Part shown: in pieces, positions 44,603 to 53,861 of the stretch | Numbering within the stretch: the stretch's first letter is position 1 | Layout of the letters: every line of letters starts with the position of its first letter | Assembly (NCBI RefSeq): GCF_904848585.1 | Contig: NZ_CAJHCR010000011.1 | Span: 124,001-188,000, forward strand | From: Paraburkholderia kirstenboschensis | Lineage (GTDB): Bacteria > Pseudomonadota > Gammaproteobacteria > Burkholderiales > Burkholderiaceae | DNA: 64,000 bases | Direction: 5' to 3' | Program-made: the position numbers and the translations under genes | Notes under the pieces: model-generated | Told to the model about the DNA's origin: nothing | The model's input: the letters and a program-made list of their open reading frames with translations, nothing else | The model's database searches: none

Positions 44603-44726
44603 GTCTTTCTAGTTATTGATAGCCACTGTCAGTGAAGCGAGAAAGGCGAATAGAGCCAGTCATGCGACGAGCCGTCAAGCCCAAAGTAAAACGAGCCGCG
44701 AAATCGCGGCCCGCTGGATCTGGGAA

Positions 44727-46316
44727 TCAGGTCACCGGCGCCGGATTGAAGAGCGCCAGCGCATTGTGCAGCTTGAGCTTCTCCGCGCAGGTCTTCTTGC
44801 GGCCGCTTGCGACGTCGAGCATGAAGCGGAACAGCTCCCAACCCACTTCTTCGATCGTTGCCGTGCCTGTTGCAATCGTGCCGGCGTTGATGTCCATCAG
44901 ATCATGCCAGCGGCGCGCCAGGTCCGAGCGCGTAGCGACCTTGATGACGGGTACTTCCGCGAGACTATACGGCGTGCCGCGGCCAGTCGTGAAGACGTGC
45001 AGGTTGATACCGGCCGCAAGCTGAAGCGTCCCGCAGATGAAGTCGCTCGCCGGCGTGGCCGCGTAGATCAGCCCTTTCTGGCGCACTTTCTCGCCCGGCG
45101 ACAACACGCCCGAAATCGCCGAGTTACCCGATTTGATGATCGAGCCCATCGCCTTTTCGACGATGTTGGACAGCCCGCCCTTCTTGTTGCCCGGCGTGGT
45201 GTTCGCGCTGCGGTCGGCGCCGCCGCGCTTCAGGTAATCGTCGTACCACTGCATCTCGCGGATGATCGCCTGAGCGACGTCCGCGTTCGCCGCGCGCGCC
45301 GTCAACTGGTCGACGCCGTCGCGTACTTCGGTGACTTCCGAGAACATCACCGTGGCGCCGGCGCGCACCAGCAAGTCGGTCGCGAAGCCGACGGCTGGAT
45401 TTGCCGTGAGACCGGAGAACGCGTCGCTGCCGCCGCACTGTACGCCGACGACGAGATCCGCCGCCGGGCAGGTTTCACGACGCCGGTTGTTCAGCCGCCT
45501 CAGGTGGCCTTCGGCCGTTCTCATGATCGACTCGATCATCGACTGAAAGCCGACGTGCGCTTCGTCCTGGAGCACGACCACGTCGCCGTTCTCGTCGGCG
45601 CCGAGATCGCCGATATCCGCGATTTCGCTCGGATTCTGCGCCGCGGCGATGGGGATCGTGCCCGGAGGCATCAGACGCTCGGGCTGCAACTTCTCGCAAC
45701 CGAGGCTCACCATCATCACCTCGCCGCCGAAGTTCGGATTCAGCGCGATGTTGCGCACCGTGCGGATCGGCACCATTGCGTCCGGTGCGTCGATTGCCAC
45801 GCCGCAGCCGTAGGTGTGGCCGAGGCCCACTACGTCGTCGACATTCGGATATTTCGGCAGCAGTTCGGACTTGATCCGCACGACCGCGTGCTCGACGACG
45901 TCGGCGACGCACTGCACGGTCGTGGTGATCGCCAGGATGTTGCGCGAGCCCACCGAGCCGTCGGCGTTCCGGTAGCCCTCGAACGTGTAGCCGTCCAGCG
46001 GCGGCATTTCCGGCGCCTTGATGGTGGCGATAGGCAGGTCCTCGAGCCCCGGCGGGCTCGGCATGCGGATCACGTGTTCATTGATCCAGCTACCCTTGGG
46101 CAGCGCCTTGAGCGCATAGCCGATCACCACGTTATAGCGGATGACCTCGTCGCCTTCGGCCAGGTCGGCGAGCGCGACCTTGTGCCCTTGCGGGACGCGC
46201 TCGCGCAGCACGAGGCCGTCGGGAAAAACCGCGCCTTCGCCCAGGCCGCCGTCGTTGACGACGATCGCGACATTGTCGTTGGGGTGAACGCGAATGTAGA
46301 GCGGTGAGAGTTCCAT
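44727..46316 (-). CDS. garD: Galactarate dehydratase (UxaA/GarD family)
   Basis: 529 residues, close to E. coli GarD length. An N-terminal SAF-like domain (YIRVHPNDNVAIVVNDGGL) is followed by the dehydratase body: GYRNADGSVGSRNILAITTT, GLGHTYGCGVAIDAPDA, LGCEKLQPERLM, VVGVQCGGSDAFSGLTANPA, the conserved Cys-containing motifs of the family. It removes water from galactarate to give 5-dehydro-4-deoxy-D-glucarate. It is the first gene of the leftward operon, with a regulon motif 50 bp upstream. Confidence 0.94.
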   Translation of the reverse strand: MELSPLYIRVHPNDNVAIVVNDGGLGEGAVFPDGLVLRERVPQGHKVALADLAEGDEVIRYNVVIGYALKALPKGSWINEHVIRMPSPPGLEDLPIATIKAPEMPPLDGYTFEGYRNADGSVGSRNILAITTTVQCVADVVEHAVVRIKSELLPKYPNVDDVVGLGHTYGCGVAIDAPDAMVPIRTVRNIALNPNFGGEVMMVSLGCEKLQPERLMPPGTIPIAAAQNPSEIADIGDLGADENGDVVVLQDEAHVGFQSMIESIMRTAEGHLRRLNNRRRETCPAADLVVGVQCGGSDAFSGLTANPAVGFATDLLVRAGATVMFSEVTEVRDGVDQLTARAANADVAQAIIREMQWYDDYLKRGGADRSANTTPGNKKGGLSNIVEKAMGSIIKSGNSAISGVLSPGEKVRQKGLIYAATPASDFICGTLQLAAGINLHVFTTGRGTPYSLAEVPVIKVATRSDLARRWHDLMDINAGTIATGTATIEEVGWELFRFMLDVASGRKKTCAEKLKLHNALALFNPAPVT

Positions 46317-46365
46317 TGCATCGATCCTTATGGCGATTTACGCCTTCTGCGCCAGCTATTCATAC

Positions 46366-46378
46366 GTCATCCTACAAC
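46366..46378 (-). promoter_or_regulatory. Regulon motif copy 3 (garD operon)
   Basis: GTTGTAGGATGAC on the minus strand, 12 of 12 fixed positions, 50 bp upstream of garD. Confidence 0.8.
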
Positions 46379-46460
46379 ATACATGTTTGCCCGGATGTTC
46401 CGTATTTACCCTATGACCAGCATTATGCCGCGAAAACCCCGTTGAGTTAGCCGAATTGTT

Positions 46461-46473
46461 GTTGTACGATGAC
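46461..46473 (+). promoter_or_regulatory. Regulon motif copy 4 (kdgD)
   Basis: GTTGTACGATGAC, 12 of 12 fixed positions, 78 bp upstream of kdgD. Copies 3 and 4 are 83 bp apart and point toward divergent genes. Confidence 0.8.
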
Positions 46474-46550
46474 GTATAAGAAATCTTCATTTCTATCGAT
46501 AACCCGGTCCAACCGATCCCAACCCATAGCGACGCCCGGATACATACATC

Positions 46551-47468
46551 ATGACTACACCGCAGGAACTCAAGCAGATCGTTTCGGAAGGCCTCCTCTC
46601 CTTCCCGGTCACCGACTTTGATGCAAACGGCGATTTCCGCGCCGACACTTACGCCGAGCGCCTGGAATGGCTGGCTCCGTATGGCGCGTCGGCATTGTTC
46701 GTTGCAGGCGGCACGGGCGAGTTCTTCTCGCTGACGCATAACGACTACTCGAACGTGGTGCGTACCGCGACTGAAGTTTGCAAGGGCAAGGTACCGATTC
46801 TGGCCGGCGCAGGCGGCCCGACGCGCGTCGCCATTGCGTACGCTAAAGAAGCCGAGCGCCATGGCGCGAACGGCATTCTGCTGATGCCGCATTATTTGAC
46901 GGAAGCCTGCCAGGAAGGCATCGCCGCGCACGCCGAAGAGGTCTGCAAGGCCGTGCCCAACATGGGCGTGATCATCTACAACCGCGCGAATTCCAAGCTC
47001 AACGCCGACATGCTCGAAGGCCTCGCCGAGCGCTGCCCGAACCTGATCGGTTTCAAGGACGGCGTGGGCGAAATCGAAAACATGGTGACGATCCGCCGCC
47101 GTCTGGGCGACCGTTTCTCGTACCTCGGCGGCCTGCCGACCGCGGAAGTCTACGCCGCGGCATACAAGGCGCTGGGCGTTCCGGTGTACTCGTCGGCAGT
47201 GTTCAACTTCATTCCGAAGACGGCAATGGACTTCTACCGCGCTATCGCCGCGGACGACCACGCGACCGTCGGCAAGCTGATCGACGAGTTCTTCCTGCCG
47301 TACCTGAAGATCCGCAATCGCCGCGCAGGCTACGCGGTCAGCATCGTCAAGGCAGGTGCAAAGCTGGTTGGCCATAGCGCCGGCCCGGTGCGCGCACCGC
47401 TGACCGATCTGACCGAAGAAGAAATGGCGCAACTCGACGCGCTCATCAAGAAGCTCGGCCCGCAGTGA
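46551..47468 (+). CDS. kdgD: 5-dehydro-4-deoxyglucarate dehydratase
   Basis: 305 residues of the DHDPS/N-acetylneuraminate lyase superfamily. GLLSFPVTDFDANGDF, the carboxylate loop VAGGTGEFFSLT, the catalytic Tyr in VIIYNRAN and the Schiff-base Lys in LIGFKDGVGEIENM are in place. It decarboxylates and dehydrates 5-dehydro-4-deoxyglucarate to 2-oxoglutarate semialdehyde. It is divergent from garD with operator copies between them and is followed by a terminator before gudP. Confidence 0.95.
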   Translation: MTTPQELKQIVSEGLLSFPVTDFDANGDFRADTYAERLEWLAPYGASALFVAGGTGEFFSLTHNDYSNVVRTATEVCKGKVPILAGAGGPTRVAIAYAKEAERHGANGILLMPHYLTEACQEGIAAHAEEVCKAVPNMGVIIYNRANSKLNADMLEGLAERCPNLIGFKDGVGEIENMVTIRRRLGDRFSYLGGLPTAEVYAAAYKALGVPVYSSAVFNFIPKTAMDFYRAIAADDHATVGKLIDEFFLPYLKIRNRRAGYAVSIVKAGAKLVGHSAGPVRAPLTDLTEEEMAQLDALIKKLGPQ

Positions 47469-47540
47469 TGCTGCCCCTGGCCGGCGCGTGGACTTCGCGT
47501 CGGTCAGGAAATGAGCGCCGCACAGGCGGCAGCGCAACAG

Positions 47541-47574
47541 CGCCCGGGGACAACACCGTCACCGGGCGTTTTTT
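47541..47574 (+). terminator. Terminator between kdgD and gudP
   Basis: An 11-bp stem with one mismatch (CGCCCGGGGAC / GTCACCGGGCG), loop AACACC, then TTTTTT. Read-through may still feed gudP. Confidence 0.85.
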
Positions 47575-47643
47575 GCACATGCGTTTGGGAGCAGCCGCGC
47601 CGCCAAGGCCGGGAGCCCGCTCCCTCGCATAAGAACTAAGGAG

Positions 47644-48999
47644 ATGACCATGGACCTGAGCCGCACGGCAAGTTCCGCGAACGTTGCGAAGCGCACGAAA
47701 GTCCGCTACGCGATCCTGCTGCTTATCTTTGTAATCACGACGTTCAACTACGCGGACCGCGCGACGCTGTCGGTCACCGGCTCGGCAATGCGCGCCGAGT
47801 TCGGCTTCGACGCGATCCGGATGGGTTACATTTTCTCCGCGTTCAGCTGGGCTTATGTGCTCTCGCAACTGCCGGCCGGCTGGCTGCTCGACCGCTTCGG
47901 CGCGCGGCGCGTGTACGCCGCGAGCATTTTCCTCTGGTCGCTCTTCACGCTGCTGCAATGCTCCATTGGCCTGCTCGGCAGCGCGGCTGCCGCGGTCACA
48001 GGTCTCTTTGTGTTGCGTTTCGCGATGGGCGCGGCGGAATCGCCGGCCTTTCCGGCTAACGCCAAGGTGGTGGCAAGCTGGTTCCCGACCAAGGAACGCG
48101 GCACGGCATCGGCGATATTCAACTCGGCGCAATACTTCGCGGCAGTCGTATTCACACCGCTGATGGCATGGCTCACGCACGCGTTCGGCTGGCACATGGT
48201 CTACGTGGTGATGGGCGTCGCCGGCTTGCTGCTCGCCCTCACCTGGCTCAAGGTGATGAAGCATCCCGCCGACCACCCGGGCGTGTCCGCTGCGGAACTC
48301 GAGTACATCGAACAGGGCGGCGGCGTGGTGAGCGGCCACCACAACGCGCGTCGCGAAAACGTCGAGAAGGCAGGCGGCTGGTCCCTCGTGCGTCAATTGC
48401 TGAGCAACCGGATGCTCGTCGGCGTCTATCTCGCGCAGTACTGCATCAACGTGCTGACGTACTTCTTCCTGACGTGGTTTCCGATCTACCTCGTGCAGGC
48501 GCGCGGCATGACGATCCTGCAAGCGGGGCTCGTGGCGTCGTTGCCCGCGATCTGCGGATTCTCGGGCGGCGTGCTCGGCGGCATCTTGTCCGATTCGCTG
48601 ATCCGGCGCGGCCATTCGCTGACCGTTGCACGCAAGGTGCCGATTGTCGGCGGCATGCTGCTGTCGGTGTCGATCATCGGCTGCAACTACGTTTCCACCG
48701 ACTGGGTCGTCGTCGCGCTGATGTCGCTCGCGTTCTTCGGCAAGGGCATCGGTGCGCTCGGCTGGGCGGTGGTCGCCGATACGTCGCCGAAGGAAGCGCT
48801 CGGTTTGTCCGGCGCGATCTTCAATATGTTCGGTAACGTGGCCGGCATCGTCACGCCGATCGTGATCGGCTATCTCGTGGCGAAGAGCGGTTCGTTCAAT
48901 GGCGCGCTGGTTTTCGTCGGCGCAAATGCACTGCTCACGGTGTTCAGCTACCTCGTGATCGTGAAGGACATCAAGCGCGTGGAACTGCGCCCGCGCTGA
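47644..48999 (+). CDS. gudP: GudP/GarP-type glucarate/galactarate:H+ symporter (MFS)
   Basis: 451 residues with 12 membrane helices; the start follows AAGGAGATGACC. The sequence tracks E. coli GudP/GarP closely: TTFNYADRATLSVTGSAM, MGYIFSAFSWAYVLSQLPAG, AQYCINVLTYFFLTWFPIYL, FFGKGIGALGWAVVADTSPK, GLSGAIFNMFGNVAGIVTPI. It imports aldarates such as galactarate and glucarate through the inner membrane. Confidence 0.93.
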   Translation: MTMDLSRTASSANVAKRTKVRYAILLLIFVITTFNYADRATLSVTGSAMRAEFGFDAIRMGYIFSAFSWAYVLSQLPAGWLLDRFGARRVYAASIFLWSLFTLLQCSIGLLGSAAAAVTGLFVLRFAMGAAESPAFPANAKVVASWFPTKERGTASAIFNSAQYFAAVVFTPLMAWLTHAFGWHMVYVVMGVAGLLLALTWLKVMKHPADHPGVSAAELEYIEQGGGVVSGHHNARRENVEKAGGWSLVRQLLSNRMLVGVYLAQYCINVLTYFFLTWFPIYLVQARGMTILQAGLVASLPAICGFSGGVLGGILSDSLIRRGHSLTVARKVPIVGGMLLSVSIIGCNYVSTDWVVVALMSLAFFGKGIGALGWAVVADTSPKEALGLSGAIFNMFGNVAGIVTPIVIGYLVAKSGSFNGALVFVGANALLTVFSYLVIVKDIKRVELRPR

Positions 49000-49109
49000 T
49001 CGCCGCGCCGGGCCGCCGTCCGGCAGCGCCGTACCGCGCCCGCCAGTTCTCGGCCGAGGCACGGCGGCACGGCGGCACGGCGCTAAATGATCCGGCCTTT
49101 CTATAATCA

Positions 49110-49122
49110 GTCGTCAGACGAC
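49110..49122 (+). promoter_or_regulatory. Regulon motif copy 5 (GntR gene)
   Basis: GTCGTCAGACGAC, 10 of 12 fixed positions but a perfect palindrome itself, 55 bp upstream of the GntR gene. Suggests autoregulation. Confidence 0.6.
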
Positions 49123-49177
49123 GGTATAATGGATCGCACGAAGTCTCTGCAACTATCTGATTCAAGGGGCGTTTTCG

Positions 49178-49921
49178 ATGGCTACACCACTGGCATCCGC
49201 GGCACCGCCACGACGCGCTCGTAATCTCGCCGAGCTCGTCGTCAACTACGTCACCGAGCAGATCGCGTCAAACGCCCTGAAGCCCGGCGACAAGCTGCCG
49301 ACAGAATCGCAACTCATGGTCACGTTGAGCGTAAGCCGCACGGTTATCCGCGAAGCGATTTCGCGCCTGCAGGCGGGCAAGATCATCGAGACGCGCCACG
49401 GCATCGGCAGCTTCGTGCTCGAACCGCAGCGCGAAAAGCTCGGCATCGACATGGTGCCGGCCACCACGCTTCGCGACGTGCTGTCGATTCTCGAACTGCG
49501 CATCAGCCTCGAAACGGAATGTGCGGGTCTGGCCGCGCAACGCGCGAAGCCCGAAGACATCGCGCGCATGCGCGCCGCGCTCGACGCGATCGAAGCGACG
49601 CGTCACAACGGACGCGACAGCGTCGACGCCGATTTGCAGTTCCATATCTCGGTGGCGCGCGCCACGGGCAACCGCTATTTCGTGGACATCCTCACGCAAA
49701 TGGGCAGCGCGCTGATTCCGCGCAACCGGCTCGACTCGGCGGGCATTGCGCGCGCTGAGCCGGACGCGTATCTGTCGCTCGTCAACCTGGAGCACGAGAG
49801 CATTCTCGAAGCGATCAGCCGGCACGACGCCGAAGGCGCGCGCGCGGCAATGCGCATGCATCTGTCCAACAGCCGCGAACGGCTGCGCCGCGCAAACGAA
49901 ATGTCAGAGAGTCATAGTTGA
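49178..49921 (+). CDS. FadR-subfamily GntR regulator, probable regulator of the sugar-acid cluster
   Basis: 247 residues. N-terminal winged helix (VVNYVTEQIASNALKPGDKL, SVSRTVIREAISRLQAGKII, THGIGSFV-like RHGIGSFVLEP) and a C-terminal FCD ligand domain with metal-binding positions in DADLQFHISVARATGN and NLEHESILEAISRHD. FCD regulators sense carboxylic acids, so a sugar acid or its breakdown product is a fitting inducer. A copy of the shared motif lies in front of its own gene and of most neighbouring units. Confidence 0.92.
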   Translation: MATPLASAAPPRRARNLAELVVNYVTEQIASNALKPGDKLPTESQLMVTLSVSRTVIREAISRLQAGKIIETRHGIGSFVLEPQREKLGIDMVPATTLRDVLSILELRISLETECAGLAAQRAKPEDIARMRAALDAIEATRHNGRDSVDADLQFHISVARATGNRYFVDILTQMGSALIPRNRLDSAGIARAEPDAYLSLVNLEHESILEAISRHDAEGARAAMRMHLSNSRERLRRANEMSESHS

Positions 49922-49971
49922 CGGGTCGTTGAGCACCTGGCCGTTTCTGTTTCTCACGGCGAATATGCAAA

Positions 49972-50005
49972 AAAATGGCCGGGGAGTCGCCTCCCCGGCC
50001 ATTTT
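49972..50005. terminator. Bidirectional terminator between GntR and aldehyde dehydrogenase genes
   Basis: A perfect 15-bp stem from AAAATGGCCGGGGAG, TCGC loop, with A and T runs on both sides. It serves the convergent genes on either side. Confidence 0.92.
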
Positions 50006-50034
50006 CATTTCAGCAACAAGTTCAAGCGCAATGA

Positions 50035-51642
50035 TCAGCTGCGCGTGATCTCGCCATCCCGGCGACGCCACAGGTCGAGCGGATTGCCGTCGGCCAGCGC
50101 CTCCGGCAGCAGGTCGGCCGGGAAATCCTGATAGCAGACCGGGCGCAGGAAACGCTCGATCGCGGTCGTGCCGACCGAAGTCGCGCGGCTATCGGACGTA
50201 GCCGGGAACGGGCCGCCGTGAACCATCGCGTGACAGACTTCGACGCCGGTCGGATAGCCGTTGACCAGAAGCCGGCCAGCCTTGCGCTCGAGAATCGGCA
50301 CGAGCTTTCTAGCTGCGGGCACGTCGGCGCTGTCCATCTGGATCGTCGCGGTCAACTGGCCGGCAAAGTGCTCGGCAACCTGCAGCAATTCGTTTTCGTC
50401 CTTGCAACGCACGATCGTCGATGTAGGTCCGAACACCTCGTCTTCCAGCGCCGGCGTGGCGAGGAACGTCTGGGCGTCGGTCACGAACAATGCCGCGCGC
50501 GCCTGGTTCGGCCCCGTCACGTCGACGCCGCGCGCCACCGTCTCTACGCCCGGGATACCGGCCAGTTTGCTCTCGCCTTGCGTGTACGCCGAATGGATGC
50601 CCGACGTAAGCATGGTCTGCGCGGGCTTGCCGCTCAGCGCCTCGGAGGCCACGGCGACGAAGTTCTTCAGCGCGTCGCTGTCCACAGCGATTGCAAGGCC
50701 CGGGTTGGTGCAGAACTGGCCGGCGCCGAGCACGAGCGAATCCACAAAACCGCGCGCGATGTTCTCCGTGCGCTGCGTGAGCGCGTTCGACAGCAGGAAT
50801 ACCGGATTGATGCTGCTCATTTCCGCGTAGACCGGAATCGGCTCGGGGCGCGCCGCCGCGACGCGCATCAGCGCCAGGCCGCCCGCGCGCGAACCGGTGA
50901 AGCCGACCGCCTTGATCGCCGGATGCGCGACCAGCGCTTCACCGACCGAATTGCCCGCGCCGACGATCAGCGAGAACACGCCTTCGGGCAGATCCATTTC
51001 CTGTGCGACGCGTTGAATCACGCGGCCCACCATTTCCGACGTGCCGAGGTGAGCACGATGTGCCTTCACCACCACCGGGCAACCGGCCGCGAGCGCCGCA
51101 GCCGTATCGCCGCCCGCCACCGAAAACGCGAGCGGGAAGTTGCTTGCGCCGAACACGGCGACCGGGCCGAGCGCAATCTTCTGCATACGCAGATCGGAAC
51201 GCGGCAACGGCTTGCGCTCAGGCAGCGGCGAGTCGAGCGTCGCGTCGAGCCACTGGCCCGAGCGAACGACTTGGGCGAACAGCTTCAACTGACCGGTCGT
51301 GCGGCCGCGCTCGCCTTCGAGGCGCGCTTTCGGCAAGCCCGACTCCTGCTGCGCACGCTCGACGAGAGCATCGCCCAGCGCAGTGATGCCGTCGGCGATG
51401 CGCTCAAGAAATTCCGCGCGCACGGCAAGCGGCAGTTGGCGGTACGGATCAAACGCTTTCCGCGCCAGTTCGCACGCGAGGCCGACGTCCTGAGCGGTGC
51501 CGCTGCCAAAAACCGGCTCGGCGATGTCTGTACCGGTGGCGGGGTTGAACGCGTGCAGCGCCTCTTCGGCGCCGCGCACCGATTCACGGCCGATCAGCAT
51601 TTCGCCGGTAATCCGACCGGTGACTTCGCTGGAATTGGGCAT
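50035..51642 (-). CDS. 2,5-dioxovalerate (2-oxoglutarate semialdehyde) dehydrogenase
   Basis: 535 residues, start behind AAAGGAAAGAG. Aldehyde dehydrogenase motifs: GPVAVFGASNFPLAFSVAGG, VGFTGSRAGGLALM, the general-base Glu in PVYAEMSSINPVF and the catalytic Cys in GAGQFCTNPGLA. The FGASNFP and HGGPFPAT stretches are typical of the NADP-linked ketoglutarate-semialdehyde subgroup. It oxidises the product of KdgD to 2-oxoglutarate, ending the oxidative pathway. A motif copy lies 36 bp upstream. Confidence 0.93.
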   Translation of the reverse strand: MPNSSEVTGRITGEMLIGRESVRGAEEALHAFNPATGTDIAEPVFGSGTAQDVGLACELARKAFDPYRQLPLAVRAEFLERIADGITALGDALVERAQQESGLPKARLEGERGRTTGQLKLFAQVVRSGQWLDATLDSPLPERKPLPRSDLRMQKIALGPVAVFGASNFPLAFSVAGGDTAAALAAGCPVVVKAHRAHLGTSEMVGRVIQRVAQEMDLPEGVFSLIVGAGNSVGEALVAHPAIKAVGFTGSRAGGLALMRVAAARPEPIPVYAEMSSINPVFLLSNALTQRTENIARGFVDSLVLGAGQFCTNPGLAIAVDSDALKNFVAVASEALSGKPAQTMLTSGIHSAYTQGESKLAGIPGVETVARGVDVTGPNQARAALFVTDAQTFLATPALEDEVFGPTSTIVRCKDENELLQVAEHFAGQLTATIQMDSADVPAARKLVPILERKAGRLLVNGYPTGVEVCHAMVHGGPFPATSDSRATSVGTTAIERFLRPVCYQDFPADLLPEALADGNPLDLWRRRDGEITRS

Positions 51643-51677
51643 GTCTCTTTCCTTTGGATTGAACGCTAAAGATATAA

Positions 51678-51690
51678 GTCATCCTACAAC
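51678..51690 (-). promoter_or_regulatory. Regulon motif copy 6 (aldehyde dehydrogenase)
   Basis: GTTGTAGGATGAC on the minus strand, 12 of 12 fixed positions, 36 bp upstream of the dehydrogenase start. Confidence 0.8.
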
Positions 51691-51789
51691 ATCGAGGCAT
51701 CCTTGCGCAACCTGAACCGCCTTGTCTCAGCCTCGGTTCGGGTTAACGTGCCCGTTACAACGACTCCTTCGGGTGCTACTCTGGAAATA

Positions 51790-51802
51790 GATATACGACG
51801 AC
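51790..51802 (+). promoter_or_regulatory. Regulon motif copy 7 (garL-garR)
   Basis: GATATACGACGAC, 10 of 12 fixed positions, 69 bp upstream of garL. Confidence 0.6.
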
Positions 51803-51870
51803 CTATAACATGCGGTTAAGCCACCGTCGGAACTATTAGCCCGATCCATTGCCGTTCGAGGAAAACGTTC

Positions 51871-52677
51871 ATGCCTACCGCGCTCTCCCAGCCTTATCAG
51901 TCCCTTCCCAACAGTTTCCGCCAGGCGGTACGCGGAGGCGAAACCCTGATCGGCTGCTGGGCCTCGCTGGCCAGCCCGATCGTGACGGAGTTGCTCGGCG
52001 TGATCGGGTTCGACTGGATGCTGCTCGACGCCGAACATGCGCCCAACGACGTCCTCACGCTGATTCCGCAATTGATGGCGCTCAAGGACAGCCGCAGCGC
52101 TCCGGTGGTCCGGCCGCCCGGCAACGACAGCGTCGTCATCAAGCGGCTGCTGGACAGCGGGTTCTCGAATTTTCTCGTGCCGTTCGTCGATAGCGCCGAC
52201 GACGCGGCGCGCGCGGTCGCGGCCACGCGCTATCCGCCGCAGGGTATTCGCGGCGTCTCGGTGGGTCACCGCGGCAACCGCTATGCGACGGTACCCGACT
52301 ATTTTGACATTGCCAACGATAACGTCTGCGTGATCGTGCAGATCGAGAGCCGCAAATCGGTGGATGCCATCGACGAGATTCTTGCCGTCGACGGCGTCGA
52401 CGGCGTTTTCGTCGGGCCGTCGGATCTCGCCGCGGGATACGGGCATCTTGGCAACGCCGGACATCCCGATGTGCAGGAGGCGATTGCGCATGTATTCGAC
52501 CGCGCGCAGGCCGCAGGCAAACCGAGCGGCATTCTTGCACCGGTGCAAGCGGACGCCGAGCGCTATCGTGCGATGGGCTGCCGCGTCATCGCTGTCTGCG
52601 CCGACCTTGGGCTTTTGAGGAACGCCGCGCAGACGGTCCACCAACACTTCATGCAGAAACCGGCGGGCCAGAGCTGA
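51871..52677 (+). CDS. garL: 5-keto-4-deoxy-D-glucarate aldolase (HpcH/HpaI family)
   Basis: 268 residues, close to E. coli GarL (IGCWASLASPIVTELLGVIG, DWMLLDAEHAPND, IVQIESRKSVDAIDEI, GVDGVFVGPSDLAAGYGHLG, GKPSGILAPVQADAERY). Metal ligands Glu and Asp lie in VQIES and VGPSD. It splits 5-dehydro-4-deoxyglucarate into pyruvate and tartronate semialdehyde. It forms an operon with garR 75 bp downstream. Confidence 0.95.
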   Translation: MPTALSQPYQSLPNSFRQAVRGGETLIGCWASLASPIVTELLGVIGFDWMLLDAEHAPNDVLTLIPQLMALKDSRSAPVVRPPGNDSVVIKRLLDSGFSNFLVPFVDSADDAARAVAATRYPPQGIRGVSVGHRGNRYATVPDYFDIANDNVCVIVQIESRKSVDAIDEILAVDGVDGVFVGPSDLAAGYGHLGNAGHPDVQEAIAHVFDRAQAAGKPSGILAPVQADAERYRAMGCRVIAVCADLGLLRNAAQTVHQHFMQKPAGQS

Positions 52678-52752
52678 ACCGGGCGCTAAGCAGGCGCTAC
52701 GCGCACACAACCCGGCACAAGCGTGGCCGCCATCACATCTCCGGAGCATTCC

Positions 52753-53646
52753 ATGCAAAAAGCAGGCTTTATCGGACTCGGCATCATGGGCAAGCCCATG
52801 GCTGCCAATCTTCTCAAGAACGGCGTTACGCTCGCTGCCTTTACGCGCAGCGGCGTGCCCGACGATCTCACCGGAGCCGGCGCGCAGGCTTGCGAAAGCC
52901 CCGCCGCCGTCGCCGCACAGGCGGACGTGATCTTTATCATGGTGCCGGACACACCTGATGTCGAGCGCGTGCTGTTCGGCGAAAACGGGCTGGCGAGCGG
53001 CTTGCATGCCGGGCAGACGGTGGTCGACATGAGCTCGATTTCTCCGATGGCCACGCGCGAGTTCGCCGCTCGCGTACGCGAAACCGGCGCGGATTATCTC
53101 GACGCGCCGGTGTCGGGCGGCGAAGTCGGCGCGAAGGCGGGCTCGCTCACCATCATGGTGGGCGGCGAGCAGGCCACCTTCGACAGCGTGAAGCCGTTGT
53201 TCGACATGATGGGCAAGAACGTCACGCTAATCGGCGCGGTCGGCGCGGGACAGGTATGCAAAGTCGCCAATCAGGTGATCGTGGCGGCCACTATCGAGGC
53301 AGTCGGCGAGGCGCTGCTGCTCGCGTCGAAAGCCGGCGTGGACCCGGCTCGCGTGCGGGAAGCGTTGATGGGCGGCTTCGCCTCCTCGCGCATTCTCGAA
53401 GTGCACGGCGAGCGTATGACCAAGCGGACCTTCGACCCCGGCTTCCGGATAGAGCTGCATCAGAAAGATTTGAATCTCGCGCTTCAGACCGCGCAGACAC
53501 TCGGTGTCTCGTTGCCGAATACCGCCACCTGTCAGGCACTTTTCAACGCATGCGTCGCGCACGGCGGCAAAGCGTGGGACCACTCCGCGATGGTGCGCGC
53601 GCTCGAAGTGCTCGCCAATCACGAGATCGGCCAGCAAACAGCCTGA
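52753..53646 (+). CDS. garR: Tartronate semialdehyde reductase (2-hydroxy-3-oxopropionate reductase)
   Basis: 297 residues from ATG 52753 behind CCGGAG. NAD(P) motif AGFIGLGIMGKPMAANLLKN, the substrate motif LDAPVSGGEVGAKAGSLTIM and the catalytic Lys in QVCKVANQVIVAATIEAVGE; GFRIELHQKDLNLAL near the end. It reduces tartronate semialdehyde from GarL to D-glycerate. The next step, glycerate kinase, is not in the window. Confidence 0.94.
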   Translation: MQKAGFIGLGIMGKPMAANLLKNGVTLAAFTRSGVPDDLTGAGAQACESPAAVAAQADVIFIMVPDTPDVERVLFGENGLASGLHAGQTVVDMSSISPMATREFAARVRETGADYLDAPVSGGEVGAKAGSLTIMVGGEQATFDSVKPLFDMMGKNVTLIGAVGAGQVCKVANQVIVAATIEAVGEALLLASKAGVDPARVREALMGGFASSRILEVHGERMTKRTFDPGFRIELHQKDLNLALQTAQTLGVSLPNTATCQALFNACVAHGGKAWDHSAMVRALEVLANHEIGQQTA

Positions 53647-53664
53647 TCCCCACGCGCATCCGGT

Positions 53665-53710
53665 CGCGCCGCTTTGCCCGTTCCATGCGACGAACGGGTA
53701 AAGCGGCGCG
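53665..53710 (+). terminator. Stem-loop after garR
   Basis: A 19-bp stem with one G-U pair (CGCGCCGCTTTGCCCGTTC on the left arm), loop CATGCGAC. It ends the garL-garR transcript; no strong U run follows. Confidence 0.6.
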
Positions 53711-53861
53711 TATTGCGTTCCAACTCTGTGCAAGCCGACAAAATCCCTTCGTTTCTTTCATTTATTAAGGATGACTGATGGAATTGAAGCGGTCGCAATG
53801 AACCGCGTACTTTCGAGCATCGACGACTATTTACAACGCCCTCAAGGGTATGGAGACATTC

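Noticed and set aside
47446..49062. 538-codon minus frame opposite gudP
   Set aside because: Shadow frame; the + strand MFS protein has clear motifs and a good ribosome site.
48999..49177. tRNA-like or mobile-element scar in the GC-rich stretch after gudP
   Set aside because: Only short CACGGCGG tandem units are present; no cloverleaf, terminal repeats or target duplications.
53821..53837. GACGAC-TATT-TACAAC upstream of the polygalacturonase as a regulon site
   Set aside because: The half-sites are in the wrong order and spacing compared with the consensus, so I did not count it.
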